Shown here piece by piece: positions 1 to 12,794 of a DNA stretch of 64,000 nucleotides; the stretch's first letter is position 1, and each line of letters opens with the position of its first letter. The stretch covers positions 78,834,373 through 78,898,372 of the forward strand of contig JAMXBB010000010.1 of the NCBI GenBank assembly GCA_024138015.1, in the 5' to 3' direction. Under the pieces are notes generated by a model, which saw only the letters and a list, made by a program, of their open reading frames with translations, did not search any database and was not told the DNA's origin. This DNA is from Lumnitzera littorea. Lineage: Eukaryota > Streptophyta > Magnoliopsida > Myrtales > Combretaceae. The translations under genes were made by a program, and so were the position numbers.

Positions 1-372
1 AATTTAGGTAATTTCACATATTTTTATCTACATGTAAATACATATGGGGTACAAGTAAACATTCCTAATTATTATTTAGGTCATTCTATGATTTTTAGTA
101 TACATATAATTTATCTCTAGCAATTTATTAGTTATTAGATTACACTTTTCGTCTTTTCAAAAATTAACAAATATTACACTTAAAATTTTAAAATTTTATA
201 GTCTCTTATTTTATTACTTTTTTTCTTAAATTCAAATTTATGAGGTCATTTTTACTAATATTTCTAACTATAGTTTATAATTTAGGTTTGATAGGATCAT
301 TTAATCGATTGCCTTGAACTTTGTGTACTAAGTTCGATCTTATGGTTACTTGGCTTAACTTTAAGACTTACA
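1..372 (+). repeat. 3' end of a long LTR (copy 0)
   Basis: The first 372 bases match the last 370 bases of the solo LTR at 3095-6002 almost throughout, for example the shared stretches around 61-120 and 5690-5750. Both end in a short purine/pyrimidine tail closing with TTACA. The 5' part lies outside the window, so its target duplication cannot be checked, and no primer-binding site follows. It is therefore a solo or 3' LTR. Assignment to Gypsy is inferred from LTR length and type. Confidence 0.7.
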
Positions 373-2245
373 ACTCATATGTGTACTTGACTAGTTGTTT
401 GTGTATTTACGTACATGTGTATAGTATCCTATATTAGGCATTAGCTTATCCTATGGGGACTGTTGTTTATCAGCTACAAGTACAAGTTATGTATGATTAA
501 CTATATTATGATGAAGAAGGATACTTATATTACTATGATGATGGAGCATTTACTTTGTAGAATAATTCTAGGAGTGAACTTTGGGGATTTATTTTTGTTT
601 TCATCATATTTATATATTTACGAGACTTGTGATGTTATAGAGTTGCCTTTGACTCCTGCTATTGTTAATGTCTATTGAGTTGACTTTTATGGAAGTTGTG
701 AGACTCTAAATCATTAAGTTTAGTACTATTTATGTTAGGATTTTCCTTTATGATAGACTTTAACTATGACATTGTGTAGTAATTATGGAGAATGAGTAGT
801 TGATATTCTATCCTTATTCAGACTTGAGATTATTAAATTGTGAGTTAGCAGTTTTATGCAATTATTTTGTGGATCTTAGATAGATTTCATGTTCCTAAAC
901 ACCTAATGTGTCGGTAGAGACTAGAAACATGTGGCGACTTGTAGCGTTCTAGATTTTAGGGCATTACAGTATCGTATTTAACTCTATGTGTATTCTACTC
1001 TTTCATTCTTCATCCCTTATATAGTCTTTATACTCTAAGATTCAAATGTTGTAAATATAGTAATAGTCGCTATGTCTTTAATAGTATAATATCTTCTTTC
1101 ATCCATGTTGTTAGTTGAATTTCTTCTAAAAATGATGTATTGACTTTCTTCATTTGTATTGCCTAAATATAAAATTCTTGTCTTGACTTTATTTTGTTTA
1201 TATTGTTCCTTAACTAATTGAATATATTATTTGATTATATCTTCTCCTAAATGTTGGGTCTTAACCTATGATTTTCTTATTATTATTTTCTTCTTTATGT
1301 AGATAAGCTTATGTCATATACTTAGCTTCTATTGTAAAAATGGTTTCTAAATATTCTTCTCACTTCTAATTGTATTCTTACTTCTATTTATACTTTCGCT
1401 TCTTATGTAATTTTTTCTTCTAAACTTCCAATCTTTGTAGTCTTTTTCCTTAATCTTAATAGATGAGATGTTCGATTGTATTAATTGATTGAATGCTTTT
1501 TGTTTGCTTCAATTTTGAATATAGCTCAAGGTATTATTTGCTCTTATATCAAAACGGTTATAATTAAACCTTAAGGGAAGAAAAAAGAGAACTTTTTTTT
1601 TTTTCATTTTAGACAAATTACAAAAATATGACTTGCATTTTTCCACCTTTTTCAAACTCATGATCTATGTTTTTTCTTTTGATAAGCACATGACCTATGT
1701 ATTATTGCTATATGTTATTATTAAACTTTTAATTAGTCCATTGATAATTAAACTAATAGGATAACATTATTAAATATATTTAATAAAAAATAAAAAAGGA
1801 AAAGGAGAAGTTTGAAAAAAAAAAATCAAATCATTATATAGTTATATATACCCACCCTAAAACCTAGAAACACCTAATAGTATATACATTGGTCTCTTAA
1901 CGGGATAAATTAAGTTCAACCCCTCTTCCTCATAGTTGTTGTAATTTTATTTGTAAAAAAAAAAAAAAAAAGCCAAAGATGCTAGCCTCCACCAATATTG
2001 GAGTATCTATCTTTATTTTTATTTCTTCTTTTGAAGATAAGAGAATTCTACAACTATAACAGACAAGAGTACATAAAACAACACACCACGCATGCATTTT
2101 CCCAAAACAAGGATTTCTTAACTCTATATAAAAATCAACCAAATTCCTTCTCTAAGGAAAAACCCATTTAGAAATCGCCAAATGATACATTGTTGTTTAC
2201 TCTAATGCTCCTTATGCCATGAGCATTTTGGAACTCATAACCTTA
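373..2245. other. AT-rich intergenic DNA, no gene seen
   Basis: No coding signal is supported here; the short ORFs in this stretch have low-complexity translations. Near 945-968 the sequence ends in a way typical of a Gypsy LTR 3' end (a GGGCATTACA tail), so an old LTR fragment is possible. A run of 17 A residues at 1955-1971 follows a T-rich stretch and could be the tail of a retroposed sequence, but no target duplication was found. Confidence 0.5.
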
Positions 2246-2629
2246 CAATATGTTTGACTCGCTAAATAGAATATGGAAGAAATAAAATTATAATTTACAA
2301 AATTAGAATGAAGAAGTTATAGTTATTACTTCATTTGATTGCAACAAATTTTAGTGATAGATTAAAATTATACATAAAAGTACTAATATACTCTTGAGCA
2401 AGTTCATGGTATATCTATTAGGATAGGGTTTAATGGATAAAAATGTGAAAATAAGCCAAAAAAGATTAAGGAATAGTTATTCCTTTGATTTTTAGAAATA
2501 ATTATGATTCCTTATTCGTTAGCAATTGATATCATGTGATATTGCAATTTTATATACCAAATACGGTAGTAGTTTTAGAAAAAAAGTTTAATAGTTATCC
2601 TATTGCTAAAAAGCTAATCAAACACGCTG
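2246..2629. mobile_element. Tourist-type (PIF/Harbinger) MITE
   Basis: The 384-bp segment is flanked on both sides by TTA (2243-2245 and 2630-2632), the 3-bp target preferred by PIF/Harbinger elements. The ends form an imperfect terminal inverted repeat: left CAATATGTTTGACTCGC, and right, read in reverse complement, CAGCGTGTTTGATTAGC. It has no coding capacity. It resembles the MITE in intron 6 of the MATE gene (43116-43552), which has the same TTA target and a TGTTTG core in its ends. Confidence 0.7.
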
Positions 2630-3094
2630 TTAATATTTTATGGTTATAGACTAAAGTAATTAGTTACAATATTTTTTTTGTCCCCTTAATTGAGGGATTT
2701 AGCAAACTAATGCAATCTCCATGGAGAACACAAGGAGGGTCTTATCTAGTTATAAATAAGTAATATGGCATTATTGTTAATGGAGATGTTATCATATTTG
2801 TAAGTCTAGAGGGGTTTTGCAAAATAAATTTAGATGAACTTGTGGTCTTTATAGTGAAACATGTTATATGGTCGTTATTGAATCAATTATTAGTTGAACA
2901 ATTAGAAAATGAAGTGTATCCTGAATAGTATTAACAAATAGTAACAAAATATGGGTCATGAGTTTTTCAAATGACAAAATACAAATAAAAGTATCAAAAT
3001 GTAAGTCCTATTTTTCTGAAATTTTTTTTCTTTTGCTTTACGATCCACACACAAGCATTGGAGCACATCTAATACCTTTTTCATCGAAGCCCAT
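2630..3094. other. AT-rich spacer, no gene seen
   Basis: There is no supported coding region. The overlapping short ORFs on both strands here have no recognisable domain. The last five bases, CCCAT (3090-3094), are the left target duplication of the solo LTR that follows. Confidence 0.5.
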
Positions 3095-6002
3095 TGTTGC
3101 ACCTCGAAGTCGCGAAGTCGCAACAGTCCCGCCGTGTAAACCATTCTATGATAGTAACCGGCCTCACAGTGCCTACCATAGACATGATCTACACAAGGCG
3201 TCGATAACTCCTTGCTTTAAAGTAAACAGACTGATTAACAGTTAAACTACAATTATGATAAATATTACAAATTTCTAATAAACATGTATAATTATATGTA
3301 AGTCTATAGAGTTTCCCAAGAAGTTTTATATAAACACAACAGTTCACTAAATTACATAATAACTATTAGTCTTTTATCCTTAACTACAAGGACACTCTAG
3401 CTACACATCATTACTAAGTAGATTGATCCTCACACCCCCGGCTTCAAAAGGACTAACCTTTGGGTAATTGTAAGGCGGCATATTACTTGAAGAGTTCAGA
3501 GATCAAGACCTGCAAAAGGATCTATAAGGGTATGAGCAACTACAACTTAGTAAGTTGAATTGGAGACTCATGAATGCATATAAGCACAAACAAGATTATC
3601 AATCAATTAATTTCATGCAATGCAACAATCAAGTGTCATTGCACAACGTAATCCGGTCCGTTGTGAAATCAAAGAAATTTTGCCCGCTTTAATCCGGGTT
3701 GAGGAGTTCCATACTATGCAGCAGCTCACAACCAAACTCAGGCTTATGCAATGGAGACCTTGCTCCTCCCACGACTACCTTCAAACCATTGACTTCACCC
3801 TCACCGTGACCTCTTCTCATGTCACTTAGTTCAACTGAGGATGAAGAAGGGACCATTATGCAATCCTACGCTATCCCTTTCGAAGGGGTCGATATTTGGT
3901 TGGAGAATCCTAATGACCCCCTAACGGGTTACAATGCTTAACATTTTAGGTCATTAAAGTCGAATAAGATTAAATTTCATTTAGGGTTTTTAGACAATTC
4001 ACACCAATTCAATCATAACACAAAATCCATCATACCACAATTTCAGCACAAATTCAGATACATCAAACACATGCATAAATTACTTACAATCACAACCATA
4101 TACAATCCTTAGTCTTCGAGTACTATACAAATAGTACTCTATTGCAATAAGTAATAACCCAACTTACCTGGAATTCCTTAATTACCCGATCACTTAGTCG
4201 TAAGCCGATTCGTCTCTAGGTGTCCTATAATACAAATACGTCTTGTTAGTACTTATACTTTAAGCATTCATATTCTAAATTATAATTTAACTCATTTTTT
4301 CCATGTATACCTATTACGTATTAATGATTCTTTGTACTCTATTTCGGAGTTCAAATCCTAAATTAGATTCTAGTTTTGATTCCTAAGTCTTAAATATGCT
4401 CGAATCCTAATGTGAAATTAATCACATTAAGCTTGAGTATTCAAATATCCTATTGGGTCTTAATTCAGTGTTTTAAACTATTCGGTACACGCTATTTCTA
4501 ATTGGGGTATCGGATTTATTCCCGATGTGAGAAAATCTTACATTTTTATATATTTACTCAAAATTAAATGTTATTTCAGATTTAGTATTATTTTGATTTC
4601 TATTATAATATTATCTAAATAACCCTAATTTTTTTAGATTTATTAATTTTCAATTTCACATATTACTAATTTTTTGCAAAAACTACTTAATCTCCTAAAT
4701 TAGCTATACTTAATACTCCAAAGGCTAGGATTAGGTTTCCACATCATAGATTAATATCCCTAAACATCTAATTACTATCTAAATCAGTAATTAGTATCTT
4801 AATCACCTAATTAACCCAAAAGTACTAAATTTTTCCATCATTTTAGGGCTAAGAATTAACTTAAAAAATTTCGAAAATTAATTTTAGAAAAATGGCTTCA
4901 TAGCACTGTTCTATATCACATAAGCATTCTACAGAAAAAATTGAGCTCTAAACTACACTCCTAAACCTATTTATTTCTAGTTCTAATCATGCTCGGTTTT
5001 GTTCAATTTGTTAAGAACCCTATAATTTCAGATATGATTAAATTAAATCACTATTTTTTCCTAAATCTACATACAATAAAACCTCAGAATAACAAGTTTC
5101 ATAATTTTTTGAGCAAAATAACTAATTTTACGAAATTTTACAGGGCAAATAAGGGACTCACCTAATTCAATGCTTTTTGGCCATCCAAACCGGGTCCAAG
5201 TTTGTCGACCGGCCTAGACGATGGGTTTGGAGTGGGGTGGTGGTGGTAGCAGCTCGATCCCAGGTGGTGGTGAGGTGTAGGTTTAGCTCACTAGCCCTAT
5301 CTGCACAGTTTCCTTTTCTTTTTTTGTTCTTTGGATTTTCTCTTGAATTTTCGAGTCTCTCTATTTTTCTCTAATTCCTCACTGCCCAAATGAGTTCTGT
5401 GAATTTTTTCCCTATTTATAGACCTTTTTGGTAATTAATATGCATTAATTAGACATAACATTGTCCTATTTCTTTGATTTTTGGCTTTTGTGTTGCCTAA
5501 TTCTAATTGGGTAATTTTTCTTTTTCAGATCCTGACCTGCCATAACCAGATTTGGATCATTCCATACCCTTATGATTTTTCCCTAATTAATTAATTAATA
5601 ATTTTCATTAATTAATTAAAGTTTTTTGCCAATTTAAATAATTTCGCGTATTTTTATCTACAAGTAAATACATGTGGAGTACATGTGAATATTCCTAATT
5701 ATTATTTAGGTCGTTCTATGATTTTTAGTATACATATAATCTATCTCTAGTAATTTATTAGTTATTAAATTACACTTTTCACCTTTTCGGTAATTAGCAA
5801 TTATTATACTTAAAATTTGAAAATTTTATAGTCTCCTATTTTATTACTTATTTTCTTAAATTCAAGTTTACGGGGTCATTTTTACTAATATTTCTCTCCA
5901 TAATTTATAATTCAGGTTTGATCGGATCCTTTAGCCGATCGTCTTAAACCTTGTGTTCTAAGTTCAATCTTACAGTCACTTGGCTTAACTTTAAGGTTTA
6001 CA
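3095..6002 (+). mobile_element. Solo LTR 1 (long Gypsy-type LTR)
   Basis: The 2908-bp segment begins TGTTGCACCTC, ends TTTACA, and is flanked by a perfect 5-bp duplication CCCAT at 3090-3094 and 6003-6007. TG...CA ends plus a 5-bp duplication and no internal coding region are the signature of a solo LTR left by recombination between two LTRs. Its 3' part is repeated at 1-372, and its 5' part (3095-3250) is similar to the start of solo LTR 2. LTRs near 3 kb are known from Del/Tekay-type Gypsy elements; that lineage assignment is inference. Confidence 0.85.
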
Positions 6003-6499
6003 CCCATTCTTCTAAGAACTACATCTAGAATACTTTATCTTACTTTTATACATTACAGTAATATTTAGACTTAAATGTAGGTCCCATTAATAAATGCTCC
6101 CAAGAAATAATTAATAAGTCTAGAAAAGAAAATCTTTTTCATTCTTTTAAAATTAATTGCACAATTTTTTGGTTAAAAAAAAATTACACACTTCATGGAA
6201 AATTAAGTACATGGAAATACGTAAAAATTTTCTACTTTAACATAAGTCGCAAGTACCCATAAGGTATCGATCAACCATATTCCTCTTCTTCGTTTTTTCC
6301 AATTACTTGATAATGTTAATAGTGAAACCAACATACAAGAAAGTACTCATTACCCAAATTAGAAATTTCTTATTTACATTTAAGCTCTCGTTACAAACTA
6401 CCAGCTAGTAGCATGATAAGAAGTGGAGGACCAAGAACTTAATGATGTGCTTAAACAAATTAAGAAGGGTTTAACCTAAGATCCTCGAGCCAAGTTGGT

Positions 6500-9449
6500 T
6501 GTCACACCTCAAAGCAATAGAGTCATTTTCCGCTGTATAAATCATTCTAAAATGAAAGCTGACCTCTTAACTACTATTTTAGGACTAATTTACACAAGAC
6601 GTCAATAACTAACCCACTTTAAAGTAAACAATTCAAAATAAAATAATAAGATTTTCCTTGCAAAAGTCTTGAGACATACATTAAAATCCATATATTCCAT
6701 TATCATTTATAAAATTCTGTAACCTAGTAACTTAATATGTACATAGATTGATACTAAAACATTAAAGGACAAGAATTAAAACTTAAGAAGTACAGCTAAT
6801 CTCCAGTTTATATTCTCACTCCCCAAGTTCCAATGGTCATTAACTTTGGGTAGTTATAATGTGGCTTCCTAGTCAACACCTATAGAAATATTTATAGGGA
6901 TGTGATCAACCAACTGTTCAGTAAGTTGGAACAAAGACATAAGACCATGAGTCAAGTATAGAAAGGGTTTTCAAATAGTGATATAAATGTAATGCAATGC
7001 AACAAATAAATTCCATCATATGACATTATTTGGTTCGTCGTGAAATTAAAGAAATTACACTCACTATAATCTGAGTTGAGAAGTTTCAACACGCATATAA
7101 CAACTCACAGCTAAACTCAAGCTTATGCAATAGAAACACTATTCCTCCTACGACTACCTTTAAACCACCATCTTCATCCTTATTGTGACTTTCTCTCATA
7201 CATTTAGTTCAATTAAGGATGAAAAAGAGACTATTATCCCTTTCGAAGGTGTCAATATTTGGTTAAAGAATCCTAAGCGTCCCATAATAGGTTGCAATGC
7301 ATGACTGGTTATGATTATAATTCGTATATTATTAATTCTAGTTTAAGGTGATCAATCCATAACACCTAATATAAACAATTGCAATCCAAAGCAATAAGCC
7401 AATAACATACAATTAAGCTCAGAAATATGTATACACAAATATGTGTACAATCATGCTACCTATAAATACAACTAAATATAATCTTAAGCCTCTAAATATA
7501 AAATAGTACTTCGGAATACAGTTATGTATTGATCTCAAACTTATTTGGAGTCTTCCACTTGCTTACTAAGGTACGATGTGTGATGTAATGTTGTTGCTTG
7601 TTCCATTAATATAAATATTATTTTGGTATAGTATAGAGTATTATCCTCAATTTAAGGTAGTACTATACATAATTATTCTGGTTTTAAGCCTCTAGTGTTT
7701 ATTTTTGCTTTTAGCTAAGTTCTAATTTAGCTTTTGATTTCGTTTTTGATTCAACATTTGAATCAAGTTCTAATTCAACTCCTCATTATACCTTAATCCT
7801 AATTCTAAAAAATAAATAAATAAATAAACCATCTCCTAACTTATTCTTTGGAGTTTAACTAACTTTAACTCAAATGAATGTAATCTCTAATTTGGAATCT
7901 AAGCAACTCTTTAGTATACTATTACTAACCTTGTTTTTTATTCAGTTTTTGAATTTGCCTTTGATCTAAAGGTACTCTACGTTTTTAGCATAATTCTCAT
8001 AATTTTATTAATAACTAGAATCATAGTAGACTACTTAATCCCACATCACCTTAATTTGATTCAATACTCCTTACTTTACTTATTTCAATATTTCACATAT
8101 TATCCATTTATCAACACTAAACCCATAATAGCCAAATCCAACACTCTAAACACTACGGACATCATCCCTCAACATCATTCGACATTCTCAGATATCCAAA
8201 TACACTCTAAACCAGGATATAGGCCAATTTCTTGAAAAATTATTAGACATATGTTGATAAATAATCATTTAATAGGATTTTAGGGCCTAAAATTCAAATG
8301 AAAATATGAAAAATAGTTTTAATGAAAAACTCTTCATGTTAATTTAATATATATAATAGATGTTTCACAGAAAAATTATGGAGTTGAAACAACATCAATA
8401 GGATTTTTGAAAACAAAAGCGAAATCAATTTGGGTTTTAACGATTTATTAAGAGTGATATATTTCAAGACTCGCTTTCATTAAATAATATCTTTTCCTAA
8501 AACTACATAAAAAAATATGCCAGAATTCCAATTTTCATAATTTTCCACGAAAATTTAATATTTTTAGTAAATTTTACAAAAATTGGATTACAAATCGAAC
8601 TCAACGGAAAACCACCTTGCAACCACCCTATGGTTATCAGCCCAATCAAGTGTGGGCTCTACTATAGGGTGGTGATCTTGGTTGCTTCTCAAATGTTCAT
8701 TTTGCATGAGTACTCCAATTTAGTCTTATAAACACTATATTTTGTACAATTTTCTAAAAATACTAACTAAACTCTCCCTAAACTCTCTCTATTTTCCTAG
8801 GAAACTAAGTATGTAAACTAAACCCAAGTAGGCTATTTTGAATTTACAATGAGGAGTGGCGATCGATTGATAATTTTCCCCATGCCACATGTCCTTAATC
8901 TCCATCTTTCTCTAGATTACATCTCCCTATCACTACTTTTTCTTTATGCTAAACCACATCCCAGCTTGCTATGCCTCATTCCAACATTTTCCAACATTAC
9001 ACATCATTTTCTAAATTTTTTATTAATTTTCCTATATTTATTTATTATTATTTGATACATTTTAGGTATTTTAAGTAATTTTGAATATTTATACCTATAT
9101 ATAAATGCATATATAATACAAATAAATATTTTTTAATATTATTTAAGCTATTTTATGATTTTCAATACATATATAATTTATCTCTAATAATTTATTAATT
9201 ATTTGAACTCGTTTTACACGTTTTCAATAAATAATGAGTAAAATATGTTTATTCCATAAATATAATATTTTGCTATTTTATTATTTTATTTTCTTAAATC
9301 CAAACTCGAGGGGTCATTCCTATTAATATTCCTAGCTTCATCTTAAAATTTAGAATCAATCAAATAACTTATATTTTCACCTTAAATTTTACAAACTATT
9401 TCCAAATTGGCTAATTGTAAGTTAATAGCTAATTTTGTAAGGTCTCACA
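6500..9449 (+). mobile_element. Solo LTR 2 (long Gypsy-type LTR)
   Basis: It begins TGTCACACCTCAAAG and ends GGTCTCACA, with a perfect 5-bp duplication TTGGT at 6495-6499 and 9450-9454. Block B keeps the uninterrupted site near 35745 (CAAGTTAGTGATAG), which independently confirms both borders. Length is 2950 bp with no coding region; the 68-aa ORF near 8849 is low-complexity. The 5' end resembles solo LTR 1, and the 3' half (from about 9052) resembles the same part of LTR 1. Confidence 0.92.
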
Positions 9450-10975
9450 TTGGTGACAAAGTAAGGAGACAAATATCAAGAAGCATTAAACGGAGGATGG
9501 GCTACTCTACAAAAAAGGGATGATCACTATACTTCTTAAGTCATGAAAATATATTAAGATGGACAGTAAGTTCCACTAGCCAAAAATGTTGGAAGACAAA
9601 GAAGTCTATGTAAAGACTTATGTAATGTGCTAATATGAAAGAAAAGAGACCTTAACAACCATAAGACGATAGATCACTAAGGGTTTTAAACAAGACAATG
9701 AGAAGGTGGCAGAGAAATACTCCATAAGTACGTAACATAAGTCCGAACCAATTGTCATGCTTAAAGTACTAACAGGTGAAGGGTCTGTTATCAAGTGAAG
9801 TAACTTGAGAAGTAACCGTTGACTACTTACGGTTTAGGCATTTAGTGGATTGGTTTTCTAAGGAGCATATAGCAACGAAGACATCTTCCATTTAGGTGGA
9901 AGAGAATATTATACCTATCTTTCCATTTTCTTTTCATATATAGAGGTCTACATAGTGTAAAGCTCTCAACTAATGCTAAATCAATTTCTTGAAATCTTTT
10001 AGAAGTAATACAACGAACCTTAGTTAGTAAAGAAGTTACATAAGATTAAGTAAGAATGGATGTTAACTATTAAATAGAATAAATTTGGGCTATCCATTTA
10101 TTGAAGCCTCTTGTATATAAAGGGTTCCTTTTTACTTATAAGGTATATAATACATTTGAGTTTGTTATATCTCTTGCATAGCTTTGCTCTCTACAAGTTA
10201 CTCTCTTTAGTTAATGTGAGCTAAAGCATTTTGATGACAATAGTTGCAAAGAGTTTAAATGCTATACATGTTGGCATTTAGGCCATCCTACACATGACAC
10301 AAGCTTATGGATTCAAGCCATAGTAGGTCCTATGATAGGAGAGCTTGTTGAATGCATGAGCTTATGGTTGATCCTATATTAGTGGTTGGTTTTGCAATAA
10401 CTCTAGTAACAGTATAGTTAGCTAGTGGTTTTATGGATAGGGTTTCCAAGAATTAAGAGTAAATGGATAATGTGAAAACGAATGTAGGAAGTATAGCAAT
10501 TCATAAGGCTTTCTCAAATTGCTATCAGCAATTTGATAGGATTTTCTCACTCTTAAGTAATTGTTCATATCATGTAAACACATTAGTAGGTAGTTTCTAA
10601 GGAATAGTGAGAAAGTGGAATAGCTCAACCCCCTCCATCTAGTTAAGTGAACAAGCCATTAGTACATATTGGTTGAACATGTCAATTCCATCGATACTTA
10701 ATTTCTTTCTTCATGTTTATATTATTTGAATTATCACTTTATTACACTTAAAATAATCATCATTAATTTAACATTACAAGAACTATTTAAGATGCAAAGC
10801 ATAAAAAATAGTAAATGTTGTACATGTACATTAAAGCACAATGTTTATACAAAATTAAATATGCATATATATATATTTTTTTATTTTATTAGTAGCATTT
10901 GATTAGTAGAACAAGACAGTAGAACGAGAACTAGACAATGTAGTATAAAAAGAACAATACGGTACGATCCTTTTG

Positions 10976-11180
10976 TACTATGTTTGGTGTACTATACTAA
11001 ATAAGGATTTGTATGAATGAAAAAAAATTAAAAATTTGTGAAAAATTAATTGTTCATAATGTAAATTATAATAAAATTTAGTATTATAATTTAAGAACTT
11101 GATGCAAGTATTTCTAGAATTTCAAAGATATATTGATTTTCTAGAGTAAAATGGAATTTTATACTACCAAACATATGATA
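10976..11180. mobile_element. Possible small MITE
   Basis: The ends form an imperfect inverted repeat: GTACTATGTTTGGTGTACT near 10976 against the reverse complement of the stretch near 11160-11185 (GTATCATATGTTTGGTAG). The segment lies inside the roughly 600 bp of block A that is absent from block B. No clean target duplication was found, so this is only a candidate. Confidence 0.35.
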
Positions 11181-11261
11181 CAAACTTTTTTTATTTTTGT
11201 TTACTATCTCAAGGATTTTTGTCGGTAACTAACCAATAAGGAAACCGAACAAACTAACATT

Positions 11262-11291
11262 ATAAATATATATATATATATATATGTATAT
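11262..11291. repeat. (AT)n microsatellite
   Basis: An alternating AT/TA run, interrupted once by TG, is followed by a short AAT/GATAAT run to about 11310. It lies just upstream of a GC-richer, promoter-like stretch (11310-11415). Confidence 0.8.
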
Positions 11292-11311
11292 AATGATAAT
11301 AATAATACTGA

Positions 11312-11359
11312 ACCGCCTCAATTTGGCGGTAAAGTAGCCGCCGCCAATCCCTATAAATA
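11312..11359 (+). promoter_or_regulatory. Promoter-like stretch with inverted GC box and TATA
   Basis: A 6-bp inverted repeat ACCGCC...GGCGGT (about 11312-11330) contains TTTGGCGG, which resembles an E2F site. A TATA-like TATAAATA follows at 11352-11359, 55 bp before an ATG at 11415. The stretch is clearly GC-richer than its surroundings. Whether it drives transcription is inference. It could instead be the promoter of a lost gene or of a transposable element. Confidence 0.3.
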
Positions 11360-11414
11360 CATGGCCATGGAGCCATTCTAAAGCAAGCAATTATTATGCT
11401 ATTATCGCATAATC

Positions 11415-11504
11415 ATGAGAAGGCCATTATTGGAGCAATGGTTAAGCCATGGCGATGAAGCAAAAACTAAATTGAGGGACATGTTGTACCAAATGATACC
11501 ATGA
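11415..11504 (+). CDS. Candidate 29-aa small ORF, unrecognised
   Basis: The ORF begins MRRPLLEQWLSHGDEAKTKL and stops 29 codons later with TGA. I do not recognise it. In its favour: its start lies 55 bp downstream of a TATA-like box in an unusually GC-rich local stretch, and its composition is not low-complexity. Against it: the length, no visible homologous domain, and the absence of most of it from block B, where only the last codons (near 37462-37478) align. It may be a broken first exon. Confidence 0.2.
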   Translation: MRRPLLEQWLSHGDEAKTKLRDMLYQMIP

Positions 11505-12261
11505 TTAAGTTTTTTCTTTTTTTTTTGTTAAATTGAAGTTACATAAAATTTTTGGCAAATATTGATAGTAGAGCAGATTTATTAATGAGGTGCTTAAAGA
11601 GATATTTAGAATGTAATATCAATATCTTAAATAATTTTTATTTTTAAATAATTTATTAATAGTTACTTTACTAAAGTTAGTTAGTAATTTTTTAAATATT
11701 TTGTGAGTTTTATATTCATTACTTAACCAAAGCATTTTGAAAATAGGGTGCTTTGCACCAGTGTTTGTTTAATATCTTAAGCACCCTACAATACTTGTGC
11801 TTATCAATAAAAGTGGGACACCAACAACAAGGATTTGTATCGAGTACTCTTAATAAAAAAAACCTCATTATGATATTGTCATTTTCTGTAGCTACGTATG
11901 GTTATAATTAAGGGAGAAAATATTGATAAAAATAGAGAGAGAAAAATTAAAAGAAGATACATTTTACATCAAAAACATATCGTGCCCTATTCTCCATAAA
12001 AATTAATATGCCTTATCGTAAATCGATGCATGAAGAGGCAAAGATGCAACATCGGCCCTAATCGTAGAGCAAAACTTTGAAATGTGATCCGGCGACATCG
12101 TAAATTGCCATTACTCTCATCTTCAATTTTCATTAATATATGTTAGCTTTTAATTTGTCCCGTCGATTGGGCACAATATGCCAGCAGTCAAAGTATAACT
12201 TCAAGTCTCGATATTAATCTCACATAGGCACTAGAGTTCCTAGGGTTTCCTCTCAGCTCGT

Positions 12262-12369
12262 GTCTTCTTCTACACGATATTGGGTATATTTTAATAATAA
12301 ATTATATTAGCTTATGTCTTCATTTACACGATATTGGGTATATTCTAATAATAAATTATATTAGCTTAT
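12262..12369. repeat. 54-bp tandem duplication
   Basis: Two adjacent units start GTCTTC at 12262 and 12316 and share the core ACACGATATTGGGTATATT, differing at a few positions. The repeat lies between the end of block A and the 5' LTR of the Copia element. Confidence 0.8.
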
Positions 12370-12471
12370 ATGTGCTATTAAATAATAATTCTATAATAAA
12401 ACTATCATATTATAAAAAATTCCGAGTGATCTAATCTAATATATTTATAAACTTTAATATATCATATAAAG

Positions 12472-12794
12472 TGTGGATTTATATGTATATAGATATTTTG
12501 TGATTGGTAGAATAGGAAATAATAATAATAAAAAGTAACATGTAGTTAATCCTAATAGATATAATATATAAGATTGTAGTTTCAAGTTACATACATCATT
12601 TTATTCTCTCTCACTTTCCATGGATAGAAAGAATAAGAAAGGCATTATCTCAAAAAAATTGCATGGTTCACTTAGAAGACTAGCAATTGAGTAATTATGC
12701 AATTAGTACTAAGTACACTTCCACATCTTCCTGTTTTATTTTGTGTCGTTCTTAGTGATTTCAGTTTATAGAATTAAGATTTTTAATCTTAACA
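12472..12794 (+). repeat. 5' LTR of the Copia element
   Basis: It begins TGTGGATTTATATG and ends TCTTAACA. It is colinear with the 3' LTR pieces at 18419-18515 and 22023-22304, including the shared stretch CTTCCACATCTTCCT. A TATA-like ATATAATATATAAG is at about 12560. No recognisable PBS follows, so the PBS has decayed or been lost. Confidence 0.75.

Larger units (their letters stand above)
6220..12213 (+). repeat. Duplicated block A, interrupted by solo LTR 2
   Basis: This block and block B (about 35457-38244) are diverged copies of one another in the same orientation. Matching anchors include 6243-6290 with 35490-35540, 9560-9760 with 35870-36060, 10680-10860 with 37229-37420 and 12100-12213 with 38130-38244. 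Block A carries a 2950-bp solo LTR (6500-9449) and about 600 bp (10880-11485) that B lacks. TATA-like stretches near 10115 are shared with 36440. It may be an old, long LTR or a segmental copy; I found no terminal TG/CA pair that decides this, and no protein is recognisable. Confidence 0.7.

Noticed and set aside
8849..9055. 68-aa ORF inside solo LTR 2
   Set aside because: Low-complexity Leu/Phe/Ile composition within an LTR; no matching frame in the related LTRs.
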